From positions 1-25,315 of IMG/VR virus record IMGVR_UViG_3300033388_001351: a stretch of 25,315 bases of DNA; one strand, written 5' to 3'. This document shows, piece by piece, positions 1-6,986 of this stretch (the stretch's first letter is position 1; each line of letters starts with the position of its first letter). The position numbers and the translations under genes are program-made. Source of the DNA: a virus. Under the pieces are notes generated by a model. The model did not search any database. It was not told where the DNA came from and worked only from the letters and a program-made list of their open reading frames with translations.

Positions 1-53
1 CAATGTCTATTCCAGACTCGTGTCCGTTGGAGGGTGTAACAGAATAAAATTAT

Positions 54-235
54 AGGGGTGTAGCTCATTGGTAGAGTGTCCGTACGCAAGGGTAGCAGAG
101 GTGGCCTCTTTGTTACATGCAACAGCCGTTTGGTCACGGCGGAAAACGGGAGGAAGGTAAAATGCAAGAAATGAATGGAAGAACGGCCAATAGATTCGTT
201 TTAATTCTTGTATGGTTCGATCCCACCCACCCCTG
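54..235 (+). tRNA. tRNA-like gene with a long structured insert (no normal anticodon arm)
   Basis: The 5' part is a good tRNA half: acceptor strand 54-60 (AGGGGTG), T8/A9, and a D-arm at 63-77 (GCTC, loop, GAGT). The 3' part is also tRNA-like: T-loop TTCGATC at 216-222, then 228-234 (CACCCCT), which pairs fully with the 5' acceptor. Between the halves lie about 130 nt instead of about 35. The insert has hairpins at 97-109 (AGAGG/CCTCT) and 125-140 (GCCGT/ACGGC), and a 9-bp helix 162-170/205-213 that reaches into the T-stem 5' strand. Only 3 bp of the T-stem remain (TGG/CCA). No CCA is encoded. I could not find a convincing anticodon arm, so the amino acid is unknown. It could be an intron-like interruption, a decayed tRNA, or a non-coding RNA using tRNA ends as a scaffold. 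The neighbouring gene has the same design. Confidence 0.55.
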
Positions 236-249
236 CCTTTTTAATTTAC

Positions 250-400
250 GGGAGTATAGCTCAGTGGCAGAGCGACGAACACCACAGTATACGATTGGGT
301 AGCTGGTTCGGAGGGCGGTAAAGGTTAGTTAGATGCTGTGTTGACTTCTAGATAGATGCAGTATAAACCTGGTTTGGTTCGATTCCACCTGCTCCCACCA
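250..400 (+). tRNA. second tRNA-like gene with insert, CCA encoded
   Basis: The acceptor strand 250-256 (GGGAGTA) pairs with 390-396 (TGCTCCC, one G-T wobble), followed by discriminator A and encoded CCA (397-400). The D-arm at 259-273 is canonical (GCTC/GAGC). The T-loop is TTCGATT at 378-384. About 100 nt separate the D-arm from the T-loop, some 70 more than normal. The insert contains a 5-bp stem 276-280/306-310 (CGAAC/GTTCG) where an anticodon stem should begin, but its loop is 25 nt. As in the upstream gene, only TGG/CCA of the T-stem pairs. The two inserts share the short motifs GGGTAGC (90-96, 297-303) and GGTAAA (156-161, 317-322) in the same order. An alternative pairing CACAG/CTGTG (283-287/336-340) is possible. 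Isoacceptor unknown. Confidence 0.55.
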
Positions 401-401
401 A

Positions 402-620
402 TTATACAGGCTCGACAGTAAAATGTTGAGCCTGTTCTTTTGAAAAGGCAATAGTTGTGCCCATTATTCTGAATTCGTATGCGTTGCCAGCAGTAGTGAG
501 GTGCGTTACTTCGACGCCTTCCACTAATCCCATTATCATAAGGCGCTGCACATTAGAGTCGGACACATTAACGGATGTTATAACACCTCTTTGCCCTTTG
601 CCTAGTTCAGTTATACACAT
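402..620 (-). CDS. FeoA-domain protein (72 aa)
   Basis: The whole protein is one FeoA-like SH3 barrel. It has LGKGQRGVITSV at 6-17, the family hallmark RLMIMGLVEGVEV at 26-38, and a closing FRIMGTTIAFSKEQAQHFTV at 50-69. In bacteria FeoA is a small cytosolic partner of the FeoB ferrous iron transporter, and similar domains serve as binding modules in DtxR-type regulators. No feoB is visible here, so iron transport is not implied. The domain may act as a protein-binding module or as an accessory gene affecting host iron uptake. The start overlaps the stop of the upstream gene (TAATG), so it is translationally coupled as the last gene of the late operon read from about 3541. Its 3' end overlaps the tRNA terminator hairpin. 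Confidence 0.8.
   Translation of the reverse strand: MCITELGKGQRGVITSVNVSDSNVQRLMIMGLVEGVEVTHLTTAGNAYEFRIMGTTIAFSKEQAQHFTVEPV
406..441 (+). terminator. Rho-independent terminator after the tRNA-like genes
   Basis: A 12-bp stem (406-417 with 424-435, one G-T pair) with loop GTAAAA is followed by TTCTTTT. It begins 6 nt after the encoded CCA, so it should end the tRNA-like transcript. The same bases encode the last residues of the FeoA-like protein on the opposite strand. Confidence 0.8.
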
Positions 621-1105
621 TAGCTTGTTTGAAGCAGTTTGTCCTGCATTTTTGGTTGTAGACGATAGAATTCTGTTAGCTTCATTGCCTTGCCGCCTAC
701 GTATACAGAGTTGCGTCCGCCACCTGCGTTGATGCCTTCGTATTTTTCCCAGACAAAACCAGGTGCAGTCATAACAAAGCGATACAAAGTAGGAGCATTG
801 CCTGTGCGGCTATTATATGCGGGCTCTCCCTCATATTGGGCTAGGCCAAGGTATTCAAACTCTACGCCGTTCCGTGCTAGGAAATCACTGAGGTATTCAA
901 AGTGTTTCTCTTGAACAGAACTAAGCGTATAGCCCATAGGGTCGCCTGAGTAGTATTCAATTTCAATCCCCTTCTTTTTGAAGTAGGATTCTCCTGAATA
1001 CCAGCCCCCAGTAAACGTCGATGGGTCTAATACCGTAGTATTACGTACCCCTGTTGGAATTCTCTTCTCTGCCATAGCTTCCATTATAACTTCTTTAATC
1101 TGCAT
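620..1105 (-). CDS. hypothetical late protein with possible cleavable leader (161 aa)
   Basis: Not recognised as a known enzyme. I chose the ATG at 1105 because AGGG lies 6 nt upstream; a TTG two codons earlier has no spacing for a ribosome site. It begins MQIKEVIMEAMAEK, where I-M-E|A fits the T4 prohead-protease site and resembles the T4 internal-protein leader MKTYQEFIAEA. The rest is a mixed alpha/beta soluble protein rich in Tyr and Gly with no membrane segment or cysteine motif. It sits between the 800-residue modular protein and the FeoA-domain gene, with a 9-nt gap upstream and a TAATG overlap downstream. A packaged virion protein is the best guess. Confidence 0.6.
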   Translation of the reverse strand: MQIKEVIMEAMAEKRIPTGVRNTTVLDPSTFTGGWYSGESYFKKKGIEIEYYSGDPMGYTLSSVQEKHFEYLSDFLARNGVEFEYLGLAQYEGEPAYNSRTGNAPTLYRFVMTAPGFVWEKYEGINAGGGRNSVYVGGKAMKLTEFYRLQPKMQDKLLQTS

Positions 1106-1114
1106 TGTCAACCC

Positions 1115-3517
1115 TTACATGAACATGGCGTGGAAGCGAGCGGTTGTGCCTTCGTTAGAAGTACCTGCGTAACCAATGCCAATGTTGCCTAATGTGGAAG
1201 CCTGTTTGACAGCCTTCATTATTACTTCAATATTATCATGGTCGTCACTTGTTAGTTTCTTACCATCTTTACGTTTTAATGCAACTGGAACTTCAACATC
1301 GATATCGTAGTCATTGTCGCGCATCATATCAGGATCCTCTACGTCGTCAGCTTGGTCACGCCATACAACATTGTAAAAATCACTATTACGTAAATCGCTT
1401 AGTAGTTGGGCTGCGCCGCCACCAAATTCATATCCGTATTCATCTTCTGAATCATCGATGTAAAGTATAGGGACGTTATCATATTCGACCTTGTTTGTTT
1501 GGTCACGTTTGTATTTTGCTTGACCGCGTTCGCGCTTTGTGCCACCGCCACGTAGGCGCCAGTCATCGTCTTGTTGATGATCTAGTCCTGCCGTAGGCCA
1601 ATCAAGTAGTTCACCTGTTTCAGGATCAACTACGTCGTGACTTACATCATCATCTGGGCCTAGATCGGCTAGAAAACGCTCGGCGTCTTCACTAGTTGCG
1701 CCACCAGTCATTGCACTACTGCCGCGTAGCTCAGGTGGGACTTCAACTACTCGACCAACTGCTTCGTTAAGATCGTTAGAACTTGCAATAATATCATAAT
1801 GATCTAATTCACCACGAATAGAGACGCCTGCTTTACTATCGAAACTTGTAACACCCTCTCGTCGTCCAGGATACTTTATATACAGCAATCTACCATCTGT
1901 ACGTGTAACCTCGCCCATTGCGCCACCGATTTTTGACATTACTTTCTTGCCTTGTGCTAGCAAGCTCTTGACCTGTACTGAGATAGGATCTTCTTCATGA
2001 CGGAAGGTGCCCTCTTCAACATCAGTAGTTCGGTATGCTTTCTTCATACCTGCGTCACGCTTTGCCTTCCTAGCATCATATTTCTTCTGTTGTGCTTTTG
2101 TTTTAGGCTTATCTGGAGTTTGAATCGGGCCGCGCCAAGTAGTAGCTGATCGGTAGTCTTCTTCTAGCCCTTGCTCTCTTTTCTTTCTTCCTGCGTCACC
2201 GCATTTACACGGGAGTCTAATAATGCCGCTGTACGGATTGACCCAGCCGCTGCCGCGGCATGATCGGCATGTCGGATCAGCATCAAGTTTCTCTAGCTCT
2301 TCCTCGTCTTCTTCAAGTTCTGGATTGTACTTGCCGTCTGGACGATGGGTTGGGTCATATGCTAATTCGATCTGATCGTGTGACCATTCACTAAGATAAA
2401 GTGTTACAACAGGGCCGCTATACAACTTAATTTGATATACGCCTTCTTTTGAGCCGCTGTCGCTGTACTCCCAAGTTGCGTCGATGACCTTCCCTGTCTC
2501 ACCCTGATATTCGCCGCCAGTAATTTTAACCGTCTGGCCTAGCCATTGCTCGTAGTTTTCTTCGTACGGGCCAAGGTTCTTATCTTCTTCGCCTTCTTCA
2601 AGACCATCAGTCCTGTTACTCCAACTGTAGTTTGGCTTATCCATGTTGTCTAGCGTCTTGCGCAAGTTCTCTTTCCAATCAGTCTCGCCACCTGCAAGCT
2701 TATCACTCATGTATTGTGCTGCCATATCACCAAGTTGTGTGCGAATTAACTCGATCAATTCATCATCTGGCATTCTCTTATTATAATGTGCAATATCCTC
2801 GGCTGCGGCTGCAAGGCGAGAGTGGTAACTTTCATTTATGTCGTCGCATACACACTCGTCTTCTGACATTGCGCTGCAATTGCGACACCAAAGATCATTA
2901 CGATCTGAGTCACCCTCGTTAACACTCTCAAACGGGTTAGCTAGCATAAAATCATCTTCTGAATCTTCAAATGACATTGTATCAGTATTGAAGATCATAT
3001 CTTCTTCGTGGTCTGTTTCAGGATTCCACGCCATGACACTAACTTGGTTAGGCTGGTCTGTTGTTTTACCCATTGCACCTGGCTGATAACCTGGCTTGGC
3101 TTTTGCCAAATCAGCAACAATCTGTGCATAGATACGGTCGGGTACAAGTGGCCCATCTGTATCATCATCATATTCATCTTCTGATAGTCCTTCGTTAGTC
3201 CAACCAATTATGCCTTCCCCGTCGCAATTGTCACAAAATTCGCCTGTGAAGCCGCCTTCTGTACCTGTATTGCCTTCCCCATCGCATTCAGGGCAGTCGC
3301 GTTCACCTGAAGCGGCGTTTGCAGCTTGCAGAAATTTAGCACGATCAAAGCGTGGGTTGCTTTGTGCGAATACGTCCGCATATAGATTTGCGTTTGCTTG
3401 TCGAGCGTCAACGTCTTCAATTTTAGTAAGTATGTCAGCAACCATCACAAAATCTTTACGTGTATATTCTTCGTCAATCCTTTTGATTGATTCCATTAGT
3501 TTTCGCATTTCGTTCAT
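1115..3517 (-). CDS. large modular zinc-finger late protein, candidate polyprotein (800 aa)
   Basis: Start at 3517 (MNEMRKLMESIKRIDE) rather than 3559, because the gene at 11108 begins with nearly the same sequence and because the late promoter +1 is near 3541. The protein is a string of small acidic modules. CPEC/CDNC DnaJ-like zinc knuckles lie at about 75-98, CRNC/CVC at 211-224, a KOW/SH3-like segment at about 322-386 (WLGQTVKITGGEYQGETGKV), and CRSC/CKC at 417-439. A Lys-rich stretch covers 470-495 and an acidic C-terminal region about 600-760. Modules are separated by VNE|G (201), INE|S (229), LEE|G (308), LEE|D (453), VEE|G (502) and LNE|A (585), which fit T4 gp21-type cleavage. I infer a capsid-packaged protein that may be cut into pieces during head maturation. 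No enzymatic motif was found. An uncleaved structural protein is the alternative. Confidence 0.7.
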   Translation of the reverse strand: MNEMRKLMESIKRIDEEYTRKDFVMVADILTKIEDVDARQANANLYADVFAQSNPRFDRAKFLQAANAASGERDCPECDGEGNTGTEGGFTGEFCDNCDGEGIIGWTNEGLSEDEYDDDTDGPLVPDRIYAQIVADLAKAKPGYQPGAMGKTTDQPNQVSVMAWNPETDHEEDMIFNTDTMSFEDSEDDFMLANPFESVNEGDSDRNDLWCRNCSAMSEDECVCDDINESYHSRLAAAAEDIAHYNKRMPDDELIELIRTQLGDMAAQYMSDKLAGGETDWKENLRKTLDNMDKPNYSWSNRTDGLEEGEEDKNLGPYEENYEQWLGQTVKITGGEYQGETGKVIDATWEYSDSGSKEGVYQIKLYSGPVVTLYLSEWSHDQIELAYDPTHRPDGKYNPELEEDEEELEKLDADPTCRSCRGSGWVNPYSGIIRLPCKCGDAGRKKREQGLEEDYRSATTWRGPIQTPDKPKTKAQQKKYDARKAKRDAGMKKAYRTTDVEEGTFRHEEDPISVQVKSLLAQGKKVMSKIGGAMGEVTRTDGRLLYIKYPGRREGVTSFDSKAGVSIRGELDHYDIIASSNDLNEAVGRVVEVPPELRGSSAMTGGATSEDAERFLADLGPDDDVSHDVVDPETGELLDWPTAGLDHQQDDDWRLRGGGTKRERGQAKYKRDQTNKVEYDNVPILYIDDSEDEYGYEFGGGAAQLLSDLRNSDFYNVVWRDQADDVEDPDMMRDNDYDIDVEVPVALKRKDGKKLTSDDHDNIEVIMKAVKQASTLGNIGIGYAGTSNEGTTARFHAMFM

Positions 3518-3543
3518 AGTGATTCCAAGGTTTAATGTAATAC

Positions 3544-3572
3544 TTGTATTTATCAACAACTTATGTTATACT
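3544..3572 (+). promoter_or_regulatory. extended -10 host-type promoter for uvsW
   Basis: TGt-TATACT (-10 at 3567-3572) with a weak -35 TTGTAT (3544-3549) at 17 bp. Expected start of transcription is about 3579-3580, at the ATG itself. It overlaps the divergent late promoter, so the two would compete for polymerase. Confidence 0.6.
3546..3554 (-). promoter_or_regulatory. T4-type late promoter
   Basis: Reads GATAAATAC on the minus strand. With T4 spacing (last A of the octamer at -6), transcription starts near 3541, giving a 24-nt leader before the ATG at 3517. Confidence 0.8.
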
Positions 3573-3579
3573 ATTGGTT

Positions 3580-5034
3580 ATGAAGAAGACTATCTTAGAA
3601 GTAGTCGATGAAGTAAATTGTAGGTTTAACGGGCTAGACATTCTCACTAGGCGCAAGCTTGTGGAAGAGTTGAGCTTTTTCTTACCGTATGCGCGCCATA
3701 CACCAGCCTTTAAGCTAGGACGGTGGGACGGCAAGATCCGCTACTGTGATGTAGGTGGACGCAGCTACATAAATTTACTTGATCGCCTATTACCAATCGT
3801 TACCGACGCAGGTTACGAAATTGAACTAGACGATAAGCGTGACAAAACTCAATTTACGTTTGAGAAAGTTCATGCACACAGCTATTCTCACTTGACTTGG
3901 CCTGAGGGGCATGAATGTGCTGGTGAACCTATCGTTCTTCGTGATTATCAAGTCGAATTGATTAATGTATTCCTCGCAAATCCTCAGGGTGTGCAATGCA
4001 TCAGTACAGGCGCAGGTAAAACACTAGCGACAGCAGTATTATCACACCTAGCAGAGGTATACGGTCGCACAATTGTTGTTGTACCAAGTAAACAACTGGT
4101 AAGGCAAACAGAACAAGACTATAAGAATCTTGGTTTGGATGTTGGTGTGTTTTTTGGTGATCGGAAGGAATATAACAAGACACATACGATTTGCACATGG
4201 CAGAGTCTAGAGGCACTGAATAAAAAGTCAAAGAACTTTGATCCTGATGTCTCACTAGATGAATTTGTTGAGGGTGTAACCTGTATTATTATTGATGAAG
4301 CGCATGGTGCAAAAGCAGATGCATTGAAACGCTTAATGACTACAACATTTGCAAACGTGCCGCTACGCTGGGGCATGACGGGGACAATTCCAGAGGATGA
4401 GTATGAGGCAATCGCACTTTTTGCTGTGATTGGTAATCTCGTTCATACTGTAACAGCAAAAGAATTACAAGACAAGGGTGTACTATCAAACTTACACGTT
4501 GAAGTTTGTCAGTTAGATGACCCTGTTAGAGTCTTTACTAGTTACCAGCAAGAATTAGCTTGGCTGAGTACCGACAAAGTACGTCTGAGATTTATGGCAG
4601 ATCATATTATTGAACAAGCCAAAACAGGCAACACTTTGGTACTAGTCCAGCGCAAAAAGACAGGGGAATTCTTGGAAGAGATGATACCTGATTCCGTGTT
4701 CATTCACGGAAACGTAAAAGTAACGGATCGACAAGATGAATATGATGAAGTGCGCACTTCTTCAGGGAAAGTCATTATCGCAACAGCAGGCGTTGCCGCA
4801 GTTGGGATTGACGTTCCGCGCATTTTTAATCTTTACTTGTTTGAACCAGGAAAAAGCTTTGTACGTGTCATCCAAAGTATCGGGCGAGGCATTCGCAAAG
4901 CAAAGGATAAGGACTATGTGAACGTATTTGATTTTACATCAACATGCAAGTTCTCAAAGCGCCATTTGACGAAGCGCAAAAAGTTCTACAAGGAAGCAGA
5001 ATATCCCTTCACAATAAGAAAACTCAAATACTAG
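3580..5034 (+). CDS. uvsW: UvsW-like superfamily 2 helicase (484 aa)
   Basis: An SF2 DNA/RNA helicase of the T4 UvsW type, which unwinds R-loops and branch-migrates recombination forks. Motif I is STGAGKT (142-148), motif II is DEAH (239-242), motif III is GMTGT, and motif VI is QSIGRGIRKA near the C-terminus. The N-terminal ~100 residues contain the UvsW-type substrate domain (FKLGRWDGKIRY). The length is close to T4 UvsW (about 500 aa). Start ATG 3580 was chosen over an upstream in-frame ATG at 3544, since the promoter -10 ends at 3572; the mRNA would be leaderless. It is first in a plus-strand cluster reaching 9020. In T4 this gene is late, but here the visible plus promoter is host-type. 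Confidence 0.92.
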   Translation: MKKTILEVVDEVNCRFNGLDILTRRKLVEELSFFLPYARHTPAFKLGRWDGKIRYCDVGGRSYINLLDRLLPIVTDAGYEIELDDKRDKTQFTFEKVHAHSYSHLTWPEGHECAGEPIVLRDYQVELINVFLANPQGVQCISTGAGKTLATAVLSHLAEVYGRTIVVVPSKQLVRQTEQDYKNLGLDVGVFFGDRKEYNKTHTICTWQSLEALNKKSKNFDPDVSLDEFVEGVTCIIIDEAHGAKADALKRLMTTTFANVPLRWGMTGTIPEDEYEAIALFAVIGNLVHTVTAKELQDKGVLSNLHVEVCQLDDPVRVFTSYQQELAWLSTDKVRLRFMADHIIEQAKTGNTLVLVQRKKTGEFLEEMIPDSVFIHGNVKVTDRQDEYDEVRTSSGKVIIATAGVAAVGIDVPRIFNLYLFEPGKSFVRVIQSIGRGIRKAKDKDYVNVFDFTSTCKFSKRHLTKRKKFYKEAEYPFTIRKLKY

Positions 5035-5039
5035 GAGGT
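5033..5039 (+). promoter_or_regulatory. perfect Shine-Dalgarno deciding an ATT start
   Basis: AGGAGGT overlaps the uvsW stop codon (TAG 5032-5034) and lies 4 nt before ATT at 5044. The next conventional start codon in frame (GTG 5110) is 70 nt away and has no such site. Confidence 0.6.
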
Positions 5040-5043
5040 CGTC

Positions 5044-5550
5044 ATTTTAATATTAACAGAAGAGAACAAATCATATAACTTAGATCGTATACCAGAGGAC
5101 GATGTCAAGGTGCGGTATTGCGTATTGGATTGCGCAGACCCTAAGGACATTGACTTTTATTGGTTGCCACTAATTTTTCTTGAGTCATTTAATGCACCAG
5201 CAGTTGTATTAGACATCGGGCCGTATCAATTTCAGATGCCGTTAGATTGGTCAATACTTGTGTGTGACGATAATTATTCTGATATGGAAGTTATGCCACT
5301 TACACAGTTAAATGATCGTGGCTTTCATGCTATTACATTCAATCCGCTTGAGCATATGGTGCCGCTATCTTATGAGGTCACTATATCAAACGTATATGCA
5401 GATGTAAAATGGTATTTTCCAAAATTGAAAAACGGCAGTGTGTTAACAATGCCACTTACAAGTGGTATAAACCCCGTATGCTCGTTATTCGTTAAAGAAG
5501 GAAACAAAGTGCCAGATCCGTTGGATATGGCTATACTATTTGATGGGTAA
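5044..5550 (+). CDS. conserved T4-like phage protein of unknown function (168 aa, ATT start)
   Basis: I recognise this from memory as a protein common in marine T4-like phages (YCVLDCADP, WLPLIFLESF, MPLDWSILV, LNDRGFHAITFNP, WYFPKLKNG). No function is known to me. It is a soluble alpha/beta protein without cysteine clusters or membrane segments. The reading frame is open from the uvsW stop and coding-like upstream of the GTG at 5110. A perfect AGGAGGT precedes ATT 5044, so I place the start there; GTG 5110 would give 146 aa. It lies directly after uvsW, and its stop overlaps the next start. Confidence 0.7.
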   Translation: MLILTEENKSYNLDRIPEDDVKVRYCVLDCADPKDIDFYWLPLIFLESFNAPAVVLDIGPYQFQMPLDWSILVCDDNYSDMEVMPLTQLNDRGFHAITFNPLEHMVPLSYEVTISNVYADVKWYFPKLKNGSVLTMPLTSGINPVCSLFVKEGNKVPDPLDMAILFDG

Positions 5551-5791
5551 GTGGCATTTAATTTGGGTGCTGACCGTGCAAACATATGACGGTGAAGTAG
5601 ACACACGAATAATTGATATGGGTATGGAATCAAGAACGGTCTGTATGCAAGAAGCAGATGTTAAACTGCAAGAATTAGAATTACAACTAGGCAAAGATCA
5701 CTACGTAAACTATAATTACGAGGAACCTATCAAAATGCCACTTGGCGGTAAGCTACTTGGTGTAAGCGTTGGTTGTAATTTGCGTGAGTGA
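5543..5791 (+). CDS. small hypothetical protein (82 aa)
   Basis: Starts MGKWHLIWVLTV, overlapping the previous gene by 8 nt, and ends overlapping the next, as expected for a translationally coupled operon member. It appears to be a small beta-rich protein with no cysteine motif and no clear membrane helix. Not recognised. Confidence 0.6.
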   Translation: MGKWHLIWVLTVQTYDGEVDTRIIDMGMESRTVCMQEADVKLQELELQLGKDHYVNYNYEEPIKMPLGGKLLGVSVGCNLRE

Positions 5792-6083
5792 CGGTTTAGG
5801 TGATGGCCTAATATATTTGACCGAGCTTCGCTTTCCACAACATGCGATGGTGCAGGAGTGGTTGAACGGAACAGAATATGGCGAGCGTTTTCACCTTGTT
5901 GCAACTACTATATCTATAGAAACAAAGAACCCGTGGGGCAACGAACCGAAACGAATATTCGTCCCAGCACTCAAGCCAATAAAAGGAGAAGAAGAATTCA
6001 TGCTTGTCCTCAAAGGCCACGAAGAGACTCAAAAACTAGCGGAGGAATATACGGCTATGGTGCTTGACTTTAAGCGTGAATAA
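5784..6083 (+). CDS. small hypothetical protein (99 aa, GTG start)
   Basis: I place the start at GTG 5784 (MSDGLGDGLIYLTEL), overlapping the upstream stop by 8 nt; an in-frame TTG at 5769 would add five residues. The product is soluble with a charged helical C-terminus (EEYTAMVLDFKRE). No recognised domain. The last codons carry the -35 and -10 elements of the promoter of the following gene. Confidence 0.55.
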   Translation: MSDGLGDGLIYLTELRFPQHAMVQEWLNGTEYGERFHLVATTISIETKNPWGNEPKRIFVPALKPIKGEEEFMLVLKGHEETQKLAEEYTAMVLDFKRE

Positions 6084-6092
6084 ACGTATAAT
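6064..6092 (+). promoter_or_regulatory. consensus sigma70-type promoter, leaderless
   Basis: TTGACT (6064-6069), 17-bp spacer, TATAAT (6087-6092). The ATG at 6099 is the seventh base after the -10, exactly where transcription should start. Confidence 0.8.
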
Positions 6093-6098
6093 ACTACG

Positions 6099-6587
6099 AT
6101 GATAACCATAATACTATTATTGCTTGCTGGTATGTTCTTTGGATGGATGTTTCTCAAGCCTATGTCACCAAAGAAGTTCAGGGCTACTCATTTAAAGCCA
6201 GGCTCGGAGTATTCAAACAGGAAAGGCAGACATTGGGCAGTTAATGATCGCGGGAATCTTGTGCATACAGAATCAATTTTTAGTAATCCAAAGGTACGAG
6301 AGGACATGCAGGCAATGCACCGCATGTTTATGTGCGAAACAATTATCGCGCTTTGGGAAGGCAGACGACCGCCACATTCAGTTGGTGGATACGGCACACT
6401 GACGAAAAAGAAACTCATAATTGAGTGGAACGACGAGTGGCAGGAAGAGATGGATAAACTAAGCGAATATCACGACATTAGTTACAACTTATTGTTTGGT
6501 ATTCCAGAGGATCATCCGCCGATAGGAATTATATTAACAGCAGAAGAGATTTTGGCAGCATATGGCAGCGAAGAAAAAGAAAGTTAG
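6099..6587 (+). CDS. membrane-anchored hypothetical protein (162 aa)
   Basis: The N-terminus is a single membrane helix (MITIILLLLAGMFFGWMFL, residues 1-19) followed by a basic turn (KPMSPKKFR), predicting an anchor with the ~140-residue body in the cytosol. The body has two helical segments (VREDMQAMHRMFMCETIIAL and EWQEEMDKLSEYHD), and a loop rich in Gly and Pro. No known family. It has its own consensus early promoter, and the predicted mRNA starts at the ATG. A role in early takeover at the host membrane is possible but speculative. Confidence 0.7.
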   Translation: MITIILLLLAGMFFGWMFLKPMSPKKFRATHLKPGSEYSNRKGRHWAVNDRGNLVHTESIFSNPKVREDMQAMHRMFMCETIIALWEGRRPPHSVGGYGTLTKKKLIIEWNDEWQEEMDKLSEYHDISYNLLFGIPEDHPPIGIILTAEEILAAYGSEEKES

Positions 6588-6696
6588 TCTTCCGATAAAG
6601 GATCAAATGCAAGCGATAGATCGAAATGACTTCGATTTCTATTCACGCTTAGATGACGAACACAAGAAAGCATTTTTGCATACCATTACTTGTTAA
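6562..6696 (+). CDS. N-terminal part of a split conserved phage gene (44 aa)
   Basis: MAAKKKKVSLPIKDQMQAID begins a 44-codon frame ending TAA at 6694-6696. The start overlaps the previous gene by 26 nt. It resembles, from memory, the N-terminus of a conserved T4-like phage protein whose C-terminal half is encoded in the next frame (6696-6986). In the -1 frame the sequence just after TTTTT (around 6672) reads FAYHYLLMVNDIV and continues smoothly into that half. Either a programmed -1 frameshift, a mutation with a small deletion, or a sequence error joins the two. Confidence 0.5.
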   Translation: MAAKKKKVSLPIKDQMQAIDRNDFDFYSRLDDEHKKAFLHTITC

Positions 6697-6986
6697 TGGT
6701 TAATGACATTGTTAACGTGGACTTTAATTTATTGAAGAAGCATCCTGAGTTACAGTGGAAGCTACTTGCTGTATGTGGACAAGGGTCGAGTACATATCAT
6801 CCTTGGGTCGCACCAGTTAAGCGGCAAAAGAAAAGTAAGTTGGAAGCATTTTTGTTGAAACAGTATCCAACACTTAGCAAAGAAGAATTACATTTATTTG
6901 TCACTATCAACAGCGAAGAAGATGTTAAGAACCTCGCAAGAGATATGGGCTTAGAAGAAAAGGAAATTAAGGAATTATTTAAATGA
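6696..6986 (+). CDS. C-terminal part of the split conserved phage gene (96 aa)
   Basis: If translated separately it begins MVNDIVNVDFNLLKK at the ATG overlapping the TAA of the upstream frame (TAATG), so reinitiation is possible. Recognisable segments are LLKKHPELQWKLLAVCG, YHPWVAPVKRQKKSK and a C-terminal helical pair (YPTLSKEELHLFV, DMGLEEKEIKELF). I recall this family from marine T4-like phages without a proven function. The frame is open upstream to about the TTTTT run, giving FAYHYL before the ATG, which looks like coding sequence and supports fusion with the 44-residue frame. Confidence 0.55.
   Translation: MVNDIVNVDFNLLKKHPELQWKLLAVCGQGSSTYHPWVAPVKRQKKSKLEAFLLKQYPTLSKEELHLFVTINSEEDVKNLARDMGLEEKEIKELFK

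Noticed and set aside
79-210. Group I or group II intron in the tRNA-like genes
   Set aside because: The inserts are only about 70-110 nt longer than normal and I see no P/Q/R/S core or domain V sequence.
54-400. tmRNA or permuted two-piece tmRNA
   Set aside because: Canonical D-arms are present, the order of halves is normal, and no tag-peptide reading frame of the ANDENYALAA type is found.
457-732. Plus-strand reading frames opposite the minus operon (402-3517)
   Set aside because: They are antisense to well-supported genes, lack ribosome sites and show low-complexity, unlikely protein sequence.
3208-3441. Minus-strand overlapping frame inside the 800-residue gene
   Set aside because: It is an alternate frame of a real gene with no start signal or recognisable product.
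1115-3517. DnaJ chaperone
   Set aside because: Zinc knuckles resemble DnaJ CxxC repeats but there is no J domain (no HPD) and the spacing is irregular.
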